64,000 nt of DNA, taken from positions 1,240,001 through 1,304,000 of the forward strand of contig NC_073343.2 of NCBI RefSeq assembly GCF_027580225.2, written 5' to 3'. Below are positions 24,586-35,467 of this stretch, piece after piece. Each line of letters begins with the position of its first letter. Positions within the stretch are counted from its first letter, which is position 1. The position numbers were made by a program, and so were the translations under genes. Source of the DNA: Misgurnus anguillicaudatus. Its lineage: Eukaryota > Chordata > Actinopteri > Cypriniformes > Cobitidae. The notes beneath the pieces are model-generated. The model saw only the letters and a program-made list of their open reading frames with translations. It was not told the origin of the DNA and did no database searches.

Positions 24586-25028
24586 GGTAACACTTTACTT
24601 ACATTAGTTAATGTATTAAAGGCGGAGTCCATGATGTTTGAAAGCCAATGTTGATATTTGAAATCACCTAAACAAACACGCCCCTACCCCAATAGAATCT
24701 GGATCTTCTGTTGATAGACCCGCCCCACACATACGCAACCCGGCATTTGATTTGATTTGATTGGCTATAAGTGTGTTTTGGTAGTCGGCCCGTCTCCTTT
24801 TCCAACGCGTTTTTCAAACATCGTGGACTCCGCCTTTAACTAACTTGAACAAACCATGAGCAATACATTTGTTACAGTATTTATTCATCTTTGTTAATAT
24901 TAGTTAGATGTTGAAATTAACATTAACAAAGATTAATAAATGCTGTATAAGTGCAGTTCATTATTAGTTCATGTTAACTAATGTAGCTAACTAATGTTAA
25001 CTAATATACCTTATTGTAAAGTGTTACC
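24586..25028. mobile_element. GGTAACAC TIR element with 8-bp target duplication
   Basis: It begins GGTAACACTTTAC and ends GTAAAGTGTTACC, flanked by a perfect 8-bp duplication, GATAATTT (24578-24585 and 25029-25036), pointing to hAT-type insertion. A TTAA-flanked MITE is nested at 24620-24835. The remaining body (TTAGTTAATG, TTAACTAATG) is a common fish foldback. Confidence 0.88.
24620..24835. mobile_element. TTAA-flanked MITE (AGGCGGAGTCC family)
   Basis: This 216-bp element has inverted ends AGGCGGAGTCCATGATG and CATCGTGGACTCCGCCT. TTAA lies outside both (24616-24619 and 24836-24839). It is the innermost of three nested insertions. The AGG...CCT ends match the other TTAA families here. Confidence 0.88.
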
Positions 25029-25305
25029 GATAATTTATTATAGCTCATGTTTGCGAGATATTCAATTAATCTCATGTGTAATCATAGTTTAGTGTTAAGT
25101 TAGTGTCTTTCAAGTATTTTTTGAACAAGAGCGTGTCTTTTATCATAAACCCTTTTGATGCGTGTGCAGCGGGCCTTTATTTTGACAAGACGCGTGATGC
25201 ACATGGTTCACATGACGCAACAAACACATATTTTGACATGATTACACATATGACACGCCAAACACACATTTTGAAAAAATTTGCGCCTCTCACCATCTCC
25301 CACTG

Positions 25306-26279
25306 ATAGTTGATGTATTTGTTTTTGCCTTATTTTTGACTGTTGATGTATGTTTTTCTATTGGGAGCGAGAAACTTGCCCTAATGAAATAATGTAGGAA
25401 AAAGCATAACCTTTAAATAGCCTTTCTAACCGAAGCATGCCCTAACATTGGTTAGCCACAGGAATTATGTTTAACCTCTCTGTGACAGCCAAACAAAAAC
25501 GCTGACCCTTTAGAGTTTAACCAAGTTCATTACCAACCATAACATGAAATATTTAACTGCATGAACTGAACTCTTTTAAGAGCATACTGATGTTAAAAGC
25601 CTCTTTCACAGTCATTTCAGTGTGTTTTTTCTGAGTTCTTGCAGTGAGAATAAAAAAATTTTAGTCAATGATTAGAATTAATTTAAGTGTATATGATGAT
25701 ATTTTTAGCATGATCTTAATTTGTTATATTGGTCAAATTCACAATCTTTCCCAACACACACACATAACTTCATCAACATGACAAAAAATGGATTTAAAAA
25801 CAAAACAATCTTGTACCAAGTGCAACCATAAACTCTTTACTGATAAGTAAATACATACTGTAAACAATCGAGGTTTATTTAAGGATGGAAACTGAATTTT
25901 GGAGTGCTTTGGGAGCAGTGTAATGGGTTCAGACCTCACTATGTGCATTCTGTCAGGACTGCGGTATGTGGACCTGTAATTAACCACATGTTGGCGGCCA
26001 ATGATTGATTTTGTGCAGACAGTTTTTGTTGCGAATGACAACGGTTCCCTGAGCTCCTTGACACGATTTTGGCAAAGGGGCTATCAGGGCCTCCTCCAGT
26101 GATCATGGTGAACAGAAACTTAATGTAGATTCATGACCAAACGATGATAAGGAATCACTAATCCTCTCAGGAACATGTCTGGATCAGATTTTTCCCAAAA
26201 TATAAGAGAAATGATAAAGTAATGATACTTTGCATAAAAAACAATGAGCCTGTTTAAAAATATGTAAAATATGAACCAT
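25306..26279. other. Intergenic, no gene seen
   Basis: Includes a 100-codon open frame on the minus strand (25739-26041) without protein-like features. Confidence 0.5.
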
Positions 26280-26614
26280 GGACCACAAAACCAGTTATAA
26301 GGGTCAATTATTTTTAAATTGAGATTTATACATAATTCGAGCTGAATAAATAAGCTTTACATTGATGTATGGTTTGTTAGGACAATATTTGGCTGAGATA
26401 CAACTATTTGAAAAGCGTGAATCTGAGGGTGCAACAAAATCAAAATATTGAGAAAGTCTCCTAAAGTTGTCCAAATGAAGTCCTTAGCAACTGCATCCGC
26501 TCATAAAAAATAAAGTTTTTAATATATTTATGGTATTAAAATGTACAAAATATCGTTATGGAACATGAATTTGGCATAAAAAAATCAAACAATGCATTGT
26601 TGGTTTTGTGGTCC
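26280..26614. mobile_element. GGACCACAAAACC TIR MITE
   Basis: It begins GGACCACAAAACCAG and ends TTGGTTTTGTGGTCC. The interior (GATTTATACATAATTCGAG, GATGTATGGTTTGTTAGG, ATTTGGCTGAGATACAAC) matches a fish repeat I recall. The copy is shorter than that form, so it probably carries an internal deletion. Confidence 0.8.
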
Positions 26615-26934
26615 AGGATGTTTTTTTTTTAGGAAAAATAATTAATTTTATTCATTAAAATCTATTTATTTACTACTATTTTCCCTGTCATCATCACAAT
26701 TTAATCTCACGGATATACCTGTACATATTTTATTTAGTGCTGATTTCATATGAATTCAAGCAATGTTAATTATACAAAAACATACAATTATCGGAAAAAA
26801 GCATGAACAAAACCACGTCCCTAACCCCAATGTCTTAGGGGCAACAGCAGAACTAAAACATATGAAATAAGATCATGCTTATTTATGCAAATTTGTCACC
26901 TCATACAATATGTGCATGGCAATGAGATTGGGTT

Positions 26935-27109
26935 GCACAGAAATGATTTGTTCAATTTACTCGATTTACATATTTTAAGCTACATTTAAACAAAAGTTTT
27001 AATGTTTAAGTTCAATTTTTTGTTTGTTTAAATGTAGCAGCTTAAATAAATAGATTGCAACCCCTTACCTTTAAAAAATGAGTAATTTGAATGAATAATT
27101 TTTTCAGTG
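26935..27109. mobile_element. CACTG foldback MITE, copy 3 (decayed left end)
   Basis: It shares AAGCTACATTTAAACAAAAG and TTTTTCAGTG with the copies at 12157 and 12536. TA follows the right end. The left terminus has drifted to CACAGAAATG. Confidence 0.7.
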
Positions 27110-27206
27110 TAACTACATTTAATTTATTATTTTAAATTATTAGGCCGTTTTTACTTTTAGGTAATATATGGAATAATGAGGATTATAAAAACCATCATGA
27201 GAACTA

Positions 27207-27779
27207 TACTGTAAAAAAGTTGATTCAACTTAAATAAAGTTAGCTAATGCCTTAAAAATTTTAGTTGATTAACATAAAAAAACTTTTTTAGTAACTAATA
27301 TTTTAAAGGTGCAGTGTGTAAATTTTAGCGGCATCCAGTGGTGAGGTTGTGAATTGCAACCAACGGCTCAGTCCACTGCTAACCCCTCGCTTTTGAAACG
27401 CATAGAGAAGCTACGGTAGCCGCCACCGGAAAAAAATGTGATTGATGAATACAACTTAGTAAAAAAAGTTTGTCCATTAAGGGCTTCTGTAGAAACATGG
27501 CGACACAAAATGGCGACTTCCACAACTTCCACGTTTTATTAAGGGGACCCTCTGTGTATAAAAACGTCTCATTCTAAGGTAATAAAAACATAACGGTTTA
27601 TTATAAAAAGGTCTTTATACACCCCTGATAATATAGTTTTGTATATTATTTTGCATTTCTGCCAAGAGGTCCTTCTAAAAATTATACACTGCACCTTTAA
27701 AGTTGAATTAACTAAAAATTTTAAGGCAACCAGGTAACTTACTTTTTTAAGATGAACCAACAAAACTTTTTTTACAGTA
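27207..27779. mobile_element. TA-flanked TACTGTAAAA foldback, host of a TTAA MITE
   Basis: The ends TACTGTAAAAAAGTTG and AACTTTTTTTACAGTA are inverted, with TA outside both. The arms AAAAATTTTAGTTGATTAAC and TTAACTAAAAATTTT flank the TTAA insertion at 27307-27696, which sits in the loop. Confidence 0.75.
27307..27696. mobile_element. TTAA-flanked MITE (AGGTGCAG family), copy 2
   Basis: Ends AGGTGCAGTGTGTAA and ATACACTGCACCT, with TTAA at 27303-27306 and 27697-27700. This 390-bp copy runs in the opposite orientation to copy 1 and is uninterrupted. Confidence 0.88.
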
Positions 27780-27781
27780 TA

Positions 27782-29056
27782 TAAAAAAGTCCATGGATGC
27801 GTTGCTGTCTTTTGGGGGTAAATGTGGTTGGTTAATTCCCATGAAATAATCTCAAAACAAAACCGTAAATGACATATATGCTTTATTTTCTTTATGCAAA
27901 AGTTTAATTACATTATTTATTTCTATTTTTGTGTGAATTATGACCAGGACTTAATCCTGACATGTTTCCGTGAGTTTCACCTGATAGTTCTCTCCCCCAT
28001 CATACGCTCTTAAATGAATAACATCTTCGTTGACATTTCCAATGCTGCCCCTGCGTGGGATTACAAATGAACCACTGAAAAGATACAAACACGTACGCTG
28101 GGGTCCGGTGCCCCCTTTTCACTTACAAAGAGAGATACTTGTCAAACAAAGCCTTTCTTCATGGGGGAGGGACGACTTTACCTTTGCCTCAAAATGGAAA
28201 CAGAAGTTGAGTATGTTTGACTTGTATGAAATTACAGAGCTGGTGTCCCCGCGGACCCTGCGGTCAGGAGCAGAGCTGTAGAGGAGGCAAAAAGGGAGGA
28301 GGTAGGTGGAGAATCATCCAAGCCAAAATCTCTCTTAAACACAAAGAAACGCTTTCTTCCAAGCTTCTTGCTTTCTTTACTCTTCGCCTATTAAACGGTC
28401 TCTCTCTCCTCCAAGGCACAAATCAGCAAGGACCCTTGGAGTCGGTCAGGAGGAAAAGCTACCTCACAGGGGGATGGAGGTCAATGTGACATAAACTGCA
28501 GTGTCAGCCAAAGCCACATACTGTAAGAAAGACTTATAACATTGGCTAGGCTTAATCAGTCACAAGCTACAAATGCATTTACTGTGGTGTTTTATCAAGA
28601 TCCACTTGCAGATAGCAAAGCTAAATAACATTTGTACATCAACACATACTTTCTTTATAAAGAAAGCTGGGTTATATTTTAAACATTAACTGTCCACTGT
28701 ATACCTGTATGTTAATATTAATGCTTGAACTTCTTTATGGTTGGTGAAGCATGCGCTCTTTCCAACACACAGTTGCTTTACTCATTTGCTTTTGGCATAA
28801 TGCGATGATCTGGACAACCGGCCTGGTCTCACTGTTAATACGCAGTATTAACACGCAACTTTCAAAAACATGCTTTTATGTAGGTTTAAATAGATGCTAA
28901 AGCGTACAATGTAGACTTATTTGAAACATTTAATTGTAGCATTATTGCATTTTTACAGCTACAAAACGTAAAATGTTTACAAATCTTTCATACAGATTGC
29001 GATAATTTCCCTTTAACCATTTTATTGATAATGTTAGCACCCTACCCCAAATCTTA
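27782..29056. other. Mostly unique stretch with a compositionally distinct block
   Basis: 28000-28500 is purine/pyrimidine-biased and non-repetitive (GGGGTCCGGTGCCCCC, GGAGGAGGTAGGTGG, CTCTCTCTCCTCC). It has no recognisable protein product and could be a regulatory or conserved non-coding element. Confidence 0.35.
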
Positions 29057-29064
29057 CCCTAAAC

Positions 29065-29455
29065 CAGTGGAGGCTCGTGACTGCTCATCCGAGGATGCGC
29101 TAATTCAAAATAAGTGTTCGGAGTGTCATGTGTGTCTTGCGTTTTCAAAATATGTTAAGCATGTGCATCACGTGTTTTGTCAAAATAAGTGCCTGCTGCA
29201 CACGCGTCAAAACCGTTTATGATAAAAGAGAGTTCACAAAATACACGCAAGACACTCCCTTAACAGTAAACCCTGATTATGCATGATCTGCAGCAGGCTC
29301 TCATTTTGACAAGACACGTAATGCACACAGGATCTCTCGATGCGCAGAACACATATTTTGTAAAAAGGAACCACACACACATGACGGGCTACATACATGT
29401 TGTGACGAACTTCGCATCGAGCGTCCTCGAAAAAAGAAGTCACCGGCCCCCACTG
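29065..29455. mobile_element. hAT-like foldback (CAGTGGCGG family) with perfect 8-bp duplication
   Basis: It runs from CAGTGGAGGCTCGTGAC to CCGGCCCCCACTG, flanked by CCCTAAAC on both sides (29057-29064 and 29456-29463). Most of it folds on itself: TTTATGATAAAAGAG pairs with a partner arm, and TTTTGACAAGACACG with CGTGTTTTGTCAAAA. Non-coding. Confidence 0.9.
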
Positions 29456-29853
29456 CCCTAAACCCAAACCCTTTTTATACAAAAATAAAATAGTACGTAA
29501 TGTATTCTTTTTATACTAATGCAACGTAATGGACAGAAATGTGTAGGAAAATTTTGTAACAATAGTTACAATATAGCATTTAAAATATAGCACAATTCAG
29601 TCCTACTACTAAACATACCCAAAACAGTTTATTAATATCATGTAACTTACTGTTAGAAATAAAAAGCGTAATCACAATAATTTATTAATTGCGAAATTTC
29701 AAAAGCTGTACCAGAAGAACAGAGAAATAAAAAAAATAATTAATTCACGAGGGCGCTAATCCAGTTTCTCTTTGTCAAGGCGTACATTCAAAATATTTTT
29801 TTTAAAGTACATCAACTGAAAGACAGCAATGTCACAAATCTGTGATGTGTAGC

Positions 29854-30376
29854 CAGTGTTGGGGGTAACGCATTACAAGTAACGTGCATTACGTAATAAT
29901 AATACTTTTCTGATTTTCTGAGTAAAGTAACGCATTACTTTTTAAATGTACACATTAATATTTGAGTTACTTTTTTAAAAAATTAATGCGAGTTACTTTT
30001 CAATTTAATTAATTTGATTTAAAAAAAATATGTACTGAATTAAACTGAACGTAGTCATGAAGAATTACGCAAACTCTATGCATGCACGCCTAATTGGAAA
30101 CAGTTTGAGTCAGTAACAGAGATGGCAAGGCCAGGGCTTGATATTTTTGTGATGGAAATATGCAATTTCTGAATGCAGAACTTCTCAGTCATAAAAAATT
30201 AGATCAAACCTCAGCCAAGTAAGAAAAAGTAACGCAAAAGTAACGCAAGTATTACTTTTCATGAAAAGTAACTAAGTAACTTTAGTTTAGCAATTAGCAA
30301 AGCAATTAGTTACTTTTTTGAGGAGTAACTTAATATTGTAATGCATTACTTTTAAAAGTAACTTTCCCCAACACTG
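29854..30376. mobile_element. CAGTGTTGGGG foldback, copy 1
   Basis: Ends CAGTGTTGGGGGTAACGC and the inverse TTCCCCAACACTG. The interior is rich in AAGTAACG/CGTTACTT. The flanking octamers TGTGTAGC and CGAATAGC match at 5 of 8, a decayed duplication. Sister copies are at 40191 and 57935. Confidence 0.82.
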
Positions 30377-30677
30377 CGAATAGCATGCAGGAGCCAGTGA
30401 GCGTTTGATTTCACTGCCGTAAAGCAATGTGCGGTAAAGCTTCTTAAAGGCGCAATTTTGAATTAAAATTCATAACGACAGTGAGATTTGACGTTTACGG
30501 TCGCTGATGAGAACTGGGTTCAAGATTCCAGGATAAAGGATCTGTTTCTCGTAGTCGTATGATCTTTAAGGCTGTGGATTACAGCGAAAAAATACAATTA
30601 ACATCTTTTGTGAATGTTTGTTGAGTTTTGGTGTAATTATTATTGCATAGGAGAAGGCTGTATAGGAGAAACAACAT

Positions 30678-31246
30678 GATCTCACGGAAAATTTTGATTA
30701 TTTTTGTGTCCATGGCATGAAAATCAGCTTTTTTTCATGTCTTAAGCACGAATGTCTTTTTTGTGTCACTCGCACAAATTTCTATAAATAGTTTTTCGTG
30801 TCCATAGCACAACTTTCCTTTTCGTGTCATTTTATATATATATTTTTTTCTTTCTATTTTTAAATCATTGTCGCTTGGGGTTTGGGTTAAGATGTACCTT
30901 TATGTATTAGTTTCTACATGTTTTTCTTCCCCTTTTAAAACTATTCTCGCCTGGAGTTGGGGTTAAAGTTGGGGATTGGATGTCTAAAAGTGTAACAGAA
31001 AGTGATTCTAACCCCAAGCAACAATGGTAAAAAATAGAAAAAAACAATGAGAAAACAATACATAATGACACAAAAAAGAAAGTCGTGCCATGGAAACGAA
31101 AAACTATTTATAGAAATTCGTGACAAAAAAAAGTGACAAAAAAAGACATTCGTGCTCAAGGCATGCAAAAAAATGAATTTTGTGCCATGTAAACAAATAA
31201 ATTAATAAAAATTTTTGTGACTATAACACAACTTTCCGTGAGATCA
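30678..31246. mobile_element. TGATCTCACGG long-TIR foldback
   Basis: The left end TGATCTCACGGAAAATTTTG pairs with the right end AACTTTCCGTGAGATCA. The inner arms (AGAAATTCGTGACA, CGAAAAACTATTTATAGAAA) also invert. It is related to the element at 11868-12533. Confidence 0.8.
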
Positions 31247-31738
31247 GTCTGAGGAGAAAATACCTTTTGTGTGTCATGGCAAACAAACTAAATATTACAA
31301 AATGGTTAAATGATTACAGAAATGTTATTCATTTTAAGGTTTTAAAGTGTAATCTTTAATATTGTGTAACGTTAAATAATCAACGTATTTGTTTTGTAAA
31401 CATGTCAATATTATACATTTTAGTGTGTACGTGTATTTAAGTAAATGTATGTGTGGTACAATGACACACATATTCTCATGGGATCAATTTGGGATAACAC
31501 ACAACTTATTTGGTCCTGTTTATAAATAAATTAATGGTTTTTTTTGTTATTAATACCACTTTTGCCAAGCCCGATCCCAAGAATTTTAGGTATGACCACC
31601 CAAAAAAATACGTACTGTAACACGATCCTGGGAATCACCCAGCATAAAAAGCTAAAAGATTTTATTCAGAAAATGTAAAAATCTACTTAGTTTTCTTGTT
31701 TTTTATTCAAAAGAAGTTCACCAAGTACACATTCCAAA

Positions 31739-31740
<2 letters not shown>

Positions 31741-31763
<23 letters not shown>
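31741..31763. repeat. (CA)n microsatellite
   Basis: About eleven perfect CA units. Confidence 0.9.
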
Positions 31764-31770
<7 letters not shown>

Positions 31771-32392
31771 AAATATGTATATTATGACAGCACACACAGA
31801 ATTCATTTACAAGCATACTTTAAAGTTGTTTAAATCTCCCAAATGCCATTCAGATTAGAAAAATCCACCATTTGTCATCCTTCAACATCAAATGAAACTT
31901 TTTTTTTATATTTTGAACTATACACCATTTTACTCAATGTCTTTGTTCAGCATCCCACAGGACCCCAACTCTTACTAAAGAGAAAACCACCAGACCAACC
32001 AACATGGCCATTACTCTGCCCTGTCCCACCGAGAGAACACAGCTGGAAAACATTACGCACTGCAGTGTGGTCATACAACAAATTCAATCTAATCATGTGT
32101 TGTGTTTTTCTATGTTAAAACCTTGTTCATGTCTGAATATACAGTACCAAGTCAAAACCGAACGAATGGTATCCGTCATTATCCGAAGGAGCGAAACGCA
32201 CATCAATGACACGATGACTGCTTGCGCTCGATAAACCAGTTTGAGTAAGTTAGGTTGACCATAAACTCCAAAAACCATCAAGTGGAACTTCTCATGGCCA
32301 TATTTTAGTTTAATTGAGGCACAGGCCATTAGAAACCCTTGTTTGCCCATTGCTTTTAAATACCAAGGGATAAATCGTGAATCGTAACTCAC

Positions 32393-32516
32393 TCCACTCG
32401 CGGACCAGGTGGTTGCAATAGAGCCGAAGATTGACGGACAGCAGATATCTGGAGCGTTTCTGCATCGTCTGAAATTGCAATAACATCAGAGACGTTCTTG
32501 TTGTAGCAGATTGGAG
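32393..32516 (-). other. Spliced-exon candidate on the minus strand
   Basis: On the minus strand a TGCTATTCAG acceptor precedes a 124-bp segment followed by GTGAGT. Two of its frames are open: one reads QTMQKRSRYLLSVNLRLYC, the other NKNVSDVIAISDDAETLQIS. The second frame has a stop just before the acceptor and another just after the donor, as internal exons often do. I recognise no family and see no partner exons, so it remains a candidate only. Confidence 0.2.
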
Positions 32517-34045
32517 CTGAATAGCAGATCGGTCAACATGGAAAGTTCCCAGGAGGACACAGCGTAGGTCTGTTTCCCTCATTTTTTAGATAGTTTGTTG
32601 AAACACATTGAGTTAGAACATGGACCTCCTCTGGGGTAACGAGTACATGTTTGTGGCTATTCGAAGTAGGGAAAAAACAGATAACGTGTTTGCGTTGTTG
32701 ATTTCGTGTCATGGTCGAGATTGGCTACTCTTCTCTTTCTTGACGGATCTGTTGGATCAGGCCAGGAAACATGTTTTGGTTCTGCCCTGGTCTCTGGCCA
32801 GAGATGCCGCGTATGCTTGTTTGCTCTAGATATCTAATGCTTTGGAAATACATCCTGTAATTAATCACAGACCTGAAGGAGCACCGTGTAGGTCATCTTC
32901 ATCCAAACACATAAAAATACTGCACAATAAGAAAAAGCTTAATCTGAAAAGCCAAAAGATGTACTTTAAAGTGAAATTTGTAGGGCTGCGCTCTGTATGT
33001 TTTAGAGTTAGAGGTTATTGCTTCGTGTTTCCATTTATTTCTTATCATACTGTGCCTCCACAAACCCTGGAAAGTATTAGGGCCACCTACCGCACAGCAA
33101 CTACGTTAAAGTTCAAAAAGCAAGCATATCGCTGCAGAAAGTGTGTCCTGTTGCTATATGGTCAGAGAACTACAACATGTTGAAACGTGTTAAGTCCAAT
33201 AAAACAGCATTGCCTCCAGAGCTCCAGCTGTGGTCGTCTGAAATGAGCACATAAAGAAAGCCTTTATTAAATAAAATGGGATGGTATGCACTGTCAGTCA
33301 TGAGACTCCTTGCACTCTTGTATATTTATCTTGATCCAGGTCACATCTTCATGTCATTTACCCCATATTGGCAAAACAAACAGATGAAAGAGAGGACTTT
33401 GATTGTAATGAATCCCAGTGGAATGCAATTTGATCATTATCTGTTATATTTATGTTTTTATAAAACACCATAAAAATACACTCGGCATTTTGTGGTCTGC
33501 CATCCCCTCATAACACACCGTTCATCCGAAAACCACAAGTCATATTGCCTGGTACTACTTTATGGTAAATTTGTCACTCCGCTGTCTTATTCCTTTTCAT
33601 TTTCATTTCCATTTATTTACTCGTGTGGCAGGTAGCCGTTGCATTTAGCCGGTTGTTATGACAAAATAAACCCCTACAGGCTGATACAAGATAGATATGT
33701 TATATGTGGTTTGTGTTTTCCTGATCATACGGTACAACAACCAAATATTATACTTGTCTAAATGTAAACATCTGTTATGCATTTCTTCACCACAGTTTCT
33801 TGCTGGTTCAGCTGATATTTTCCTTGTATCCCATCTGTGTATTTGATAAATGATGCGACGCACGAACGCAAATATTTAGGTATTTAGAGCATACAAGTTA
33901 AGGAAATGCTAAAAACATTGCTACACTGTAAAAAAATCTCTGTTGCACCTAAATTTAACTTCATTTTACAATTCATTTCAACTTTCTTGACTAGCATGGA
34001 GTTGCCACAGTATAAATTATAAAAATGTTGGGTAACTTAACTTAA

Positions 34046-34371
34046 AGCAACACCAAAGAGTTTTTTTTTACCTTAAAATAACGTTTCCAAAAAAGTTTCA
34101 GTGGTTCATCCACACAAAACAGGGTGAATGGCACTTTCACATTCGCTTTGCAGCCCTCTATCGGCCAAAACCGCACTAAAGAAGTTTCCAACCGTCGGGT
34201 AGTGGTCCTGTAGTTCGAGTGAAAACTACAAAAACTTGCTTTACGGCAGACCTACAATCCAATCAGAGCCAGCTATGCTGCAGTATTTACGACAGTGGTA
34301 ATGAACAATTACGCTTCTAACCTGTAGGGGGAGCAAAGAGCCAGAGTTCTTTAGTGTTGCTTTAAAGGAAC
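34046..34371. mobile_element. TTAA-flanked MITE (AGCAACACC family)
   Basis: Ends AGCAACACCAAAGAG and TTCTTTAGTGTTGCT, with TTAA at 34042-34045 and 34372-34375. The right TTAA is shared with the next element. Confidence 0.8.
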
Positions 34372-34375
34372 AGTA

Positions 34376-34600
34376 GGATTGTGGCCAAAACTGGTATTGC
34401 AATCATAAACCTTGTGGCTAAAACTGGTACTGCAATCACACAACTGGTGGCCAATATGCAAAATGACAACATAAACATCAGTTGAGGGCTGCAACTCCAC
34501 TTTTAAAATGACAATATCCTTGCCAGGCCACTGATGCCAGTGATATAAATATTTGATAAATGAAAATTAATTATTAATGTCTAGTGAAATAATATATCCT
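34376..34600. mobile_element. TTAA-flanked MITE (AGGAACAGT family), copy 1
   Basis: It begins AGGAACAGTAGGATTG and ends TATATCCT, with TTAA at 34372-34375 and 34601-34604. It is the reverse orientation of the copy at 34695 and lacks part of that copy's far end. Confidence 0.78.
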
Positions 34601-34694
34601 TTAACTTAATCTATTTCAACTTTATTTCTATAATTTATAGCAACTCCTCACTAGTCAAGAAAGTTAAAATGCATTTTAAATTCAAGTTGATTAA

Positions 34695-34961
34695 AGGAAC
34701 AGTATGTAAGAAATTTATATCAATTAATCATAAAAGAGCTCTGATATGTCACTAGACATTAAGAAATCATTTTCATTTCAAATACTTATATCACTGACAA
34801 CAGCAGTCTGGCCAGGATATTGTCATTTAAAAAGTGGATGACTGATGTTTATGTTGTCATGTTGTGTATTGACCACCAGTTGTGAGATTGCAGTACCAGT
34901 TTCAGCCACAAGTTTTGTGATTGCAGTACCAGTTTTGGCCACAATCCTACACACTGTTCCT
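34695..34961. mobile_element. TTAA-flanked MITE (AGGAACAGT family), copy 2
   Basis: Ends AGGAACAGTATGTAAG and CACACTGTTCCT, with TTAA at 34691-34694 and 34962-34965. It is inverted relative to copy 1, only 95 bp away. AGTACCAGTTTTGGCCACAA here mirrors GTGGCCAAAACTGGTATTGC there. Confidence 0.85.
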
Positions 34962-35078
34962 TTAAACTTAAAAATGTAAGCGCAACAAGGATTTTTTTAC
35001 AGTGTATGGGGTAGGATTGCTGTCGTAAAATGGTAGCCATTGAGCTTTTAAAGCATTGGTTGATTACTTTTATTCATA

Positions 35079-35319
35079 CACTGTAAAAAATACTTTGTTA
35101 AATTAACTTAGATTTACAAGTCATGTCAACACAGATGAGTTGTCACAACTTACAAAATACAGTTGAGAAAAGTCTACTTAACTTTACAAGTTATAACAAC
35201 TCACCTTTAGTTATAACAACTCATCTTTAGTCAAGATAAATAATAGTAAGTTGAAATGACTTGTAAATCCGAGTTGATTCAACAAAAAATTTTAAGGCAG
35301 CAAAGTATTTTTTACAGTG
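35079..35319. mobile_element. TA-flanked CACTGTAAAA foldback, 241 bp
   Basis: Ends CACTGTAAAAAATAC and TATTTTTTACAGTG, with TA outside both. The arms AGATTTACAAGTCAT and ATGACTTGTAAATC pair. Confidence 0.85.
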
Positions 35320-35467
35320 TAGTTTTGGAGTCAAGATATCTTTGAAGTGTAAGGTATATTTTACATTGTTCTGAGTTATGTTTGTAAAATATTAGTCATA
35401 CTTTGGACGGACACACATTTTGGTTACAAAATCTTTACGTTTTACCTTTTTTTCTAGTGTTCACTGT

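Larger units (their letters stand above)
24388..25048. repeat. Insertion block: inverted copy of the 23.5-23.85 kb segment
   Basis: ATCAGATCCAATTGCTCTTT (about 24405) mirrors AAAGAGCAATTGGATCTGA near 23805. GACACAAAAGATTTATT near 23600 mirrors AAATAAATCTTTTGTGTC near 24520. The arm is itself split at 24586-25028 by a GGTAACAC element. The arms could form a large cruciform or drive rearrangement. Confidence 0.7.
24195..25305. mobile_element. hAT-like foldback (CAGTGGCGG family), interrupted and decayed copy
   Basis: The left half is 24195-24387 (GAGGGCGCACAATGC, GTCAAAATATGTGTTC). The right half is 25049-25305 (TTTATCATAAACCC, TGACAAGACGCGTGATGC), ending CCCACTG. It has the same orientation as the intact copy at 54038. 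About 660 bp of other repeats lie between the halves. The left terminus is lost. Confidence 0.65.
31247..33921. other. Mostly unique intergenic DNA
   Basis: Contains the minus-strand exon candidate (32393-32516) and open frames up to 113 codons (32842-33183) with no recognisable domain. Few repeats besides (CA)n. Confidence 0.4.
33924..35004. mobile_element. TA-flanked CACTG foldback host with three TTAA insertions
   Basis: Ends CACTGTAAAAAAATC and TTTTTTTACAGTG, with TA outside both (33922-33923, 35005-35006). The host arms TTTCTTGACTAGCATGGAG and CTCACTAGTCAAGAAA pair. Separate TTAA-flanked elements sit inside at 34046-34371, 34376-34600 and 34695-34961. Confidence 0.8.

Noticed and set aside
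25739..26041. 100-codon minus-strand frame
   Set aside because: No recognisable motif or signal, no splice sites in frame, no conservation clue.
28030..28489. Two overlapping plus-strand frames of 83 and 90 codons
   Set aside because: The frames conflict and neither peptide has domain features. Kept only as a candidate non-coding block.
32842..33183. 113-codon open frame
   Set aside because: No domain, low-quality composition, no partner exons. Expected by chance in 64 kb.
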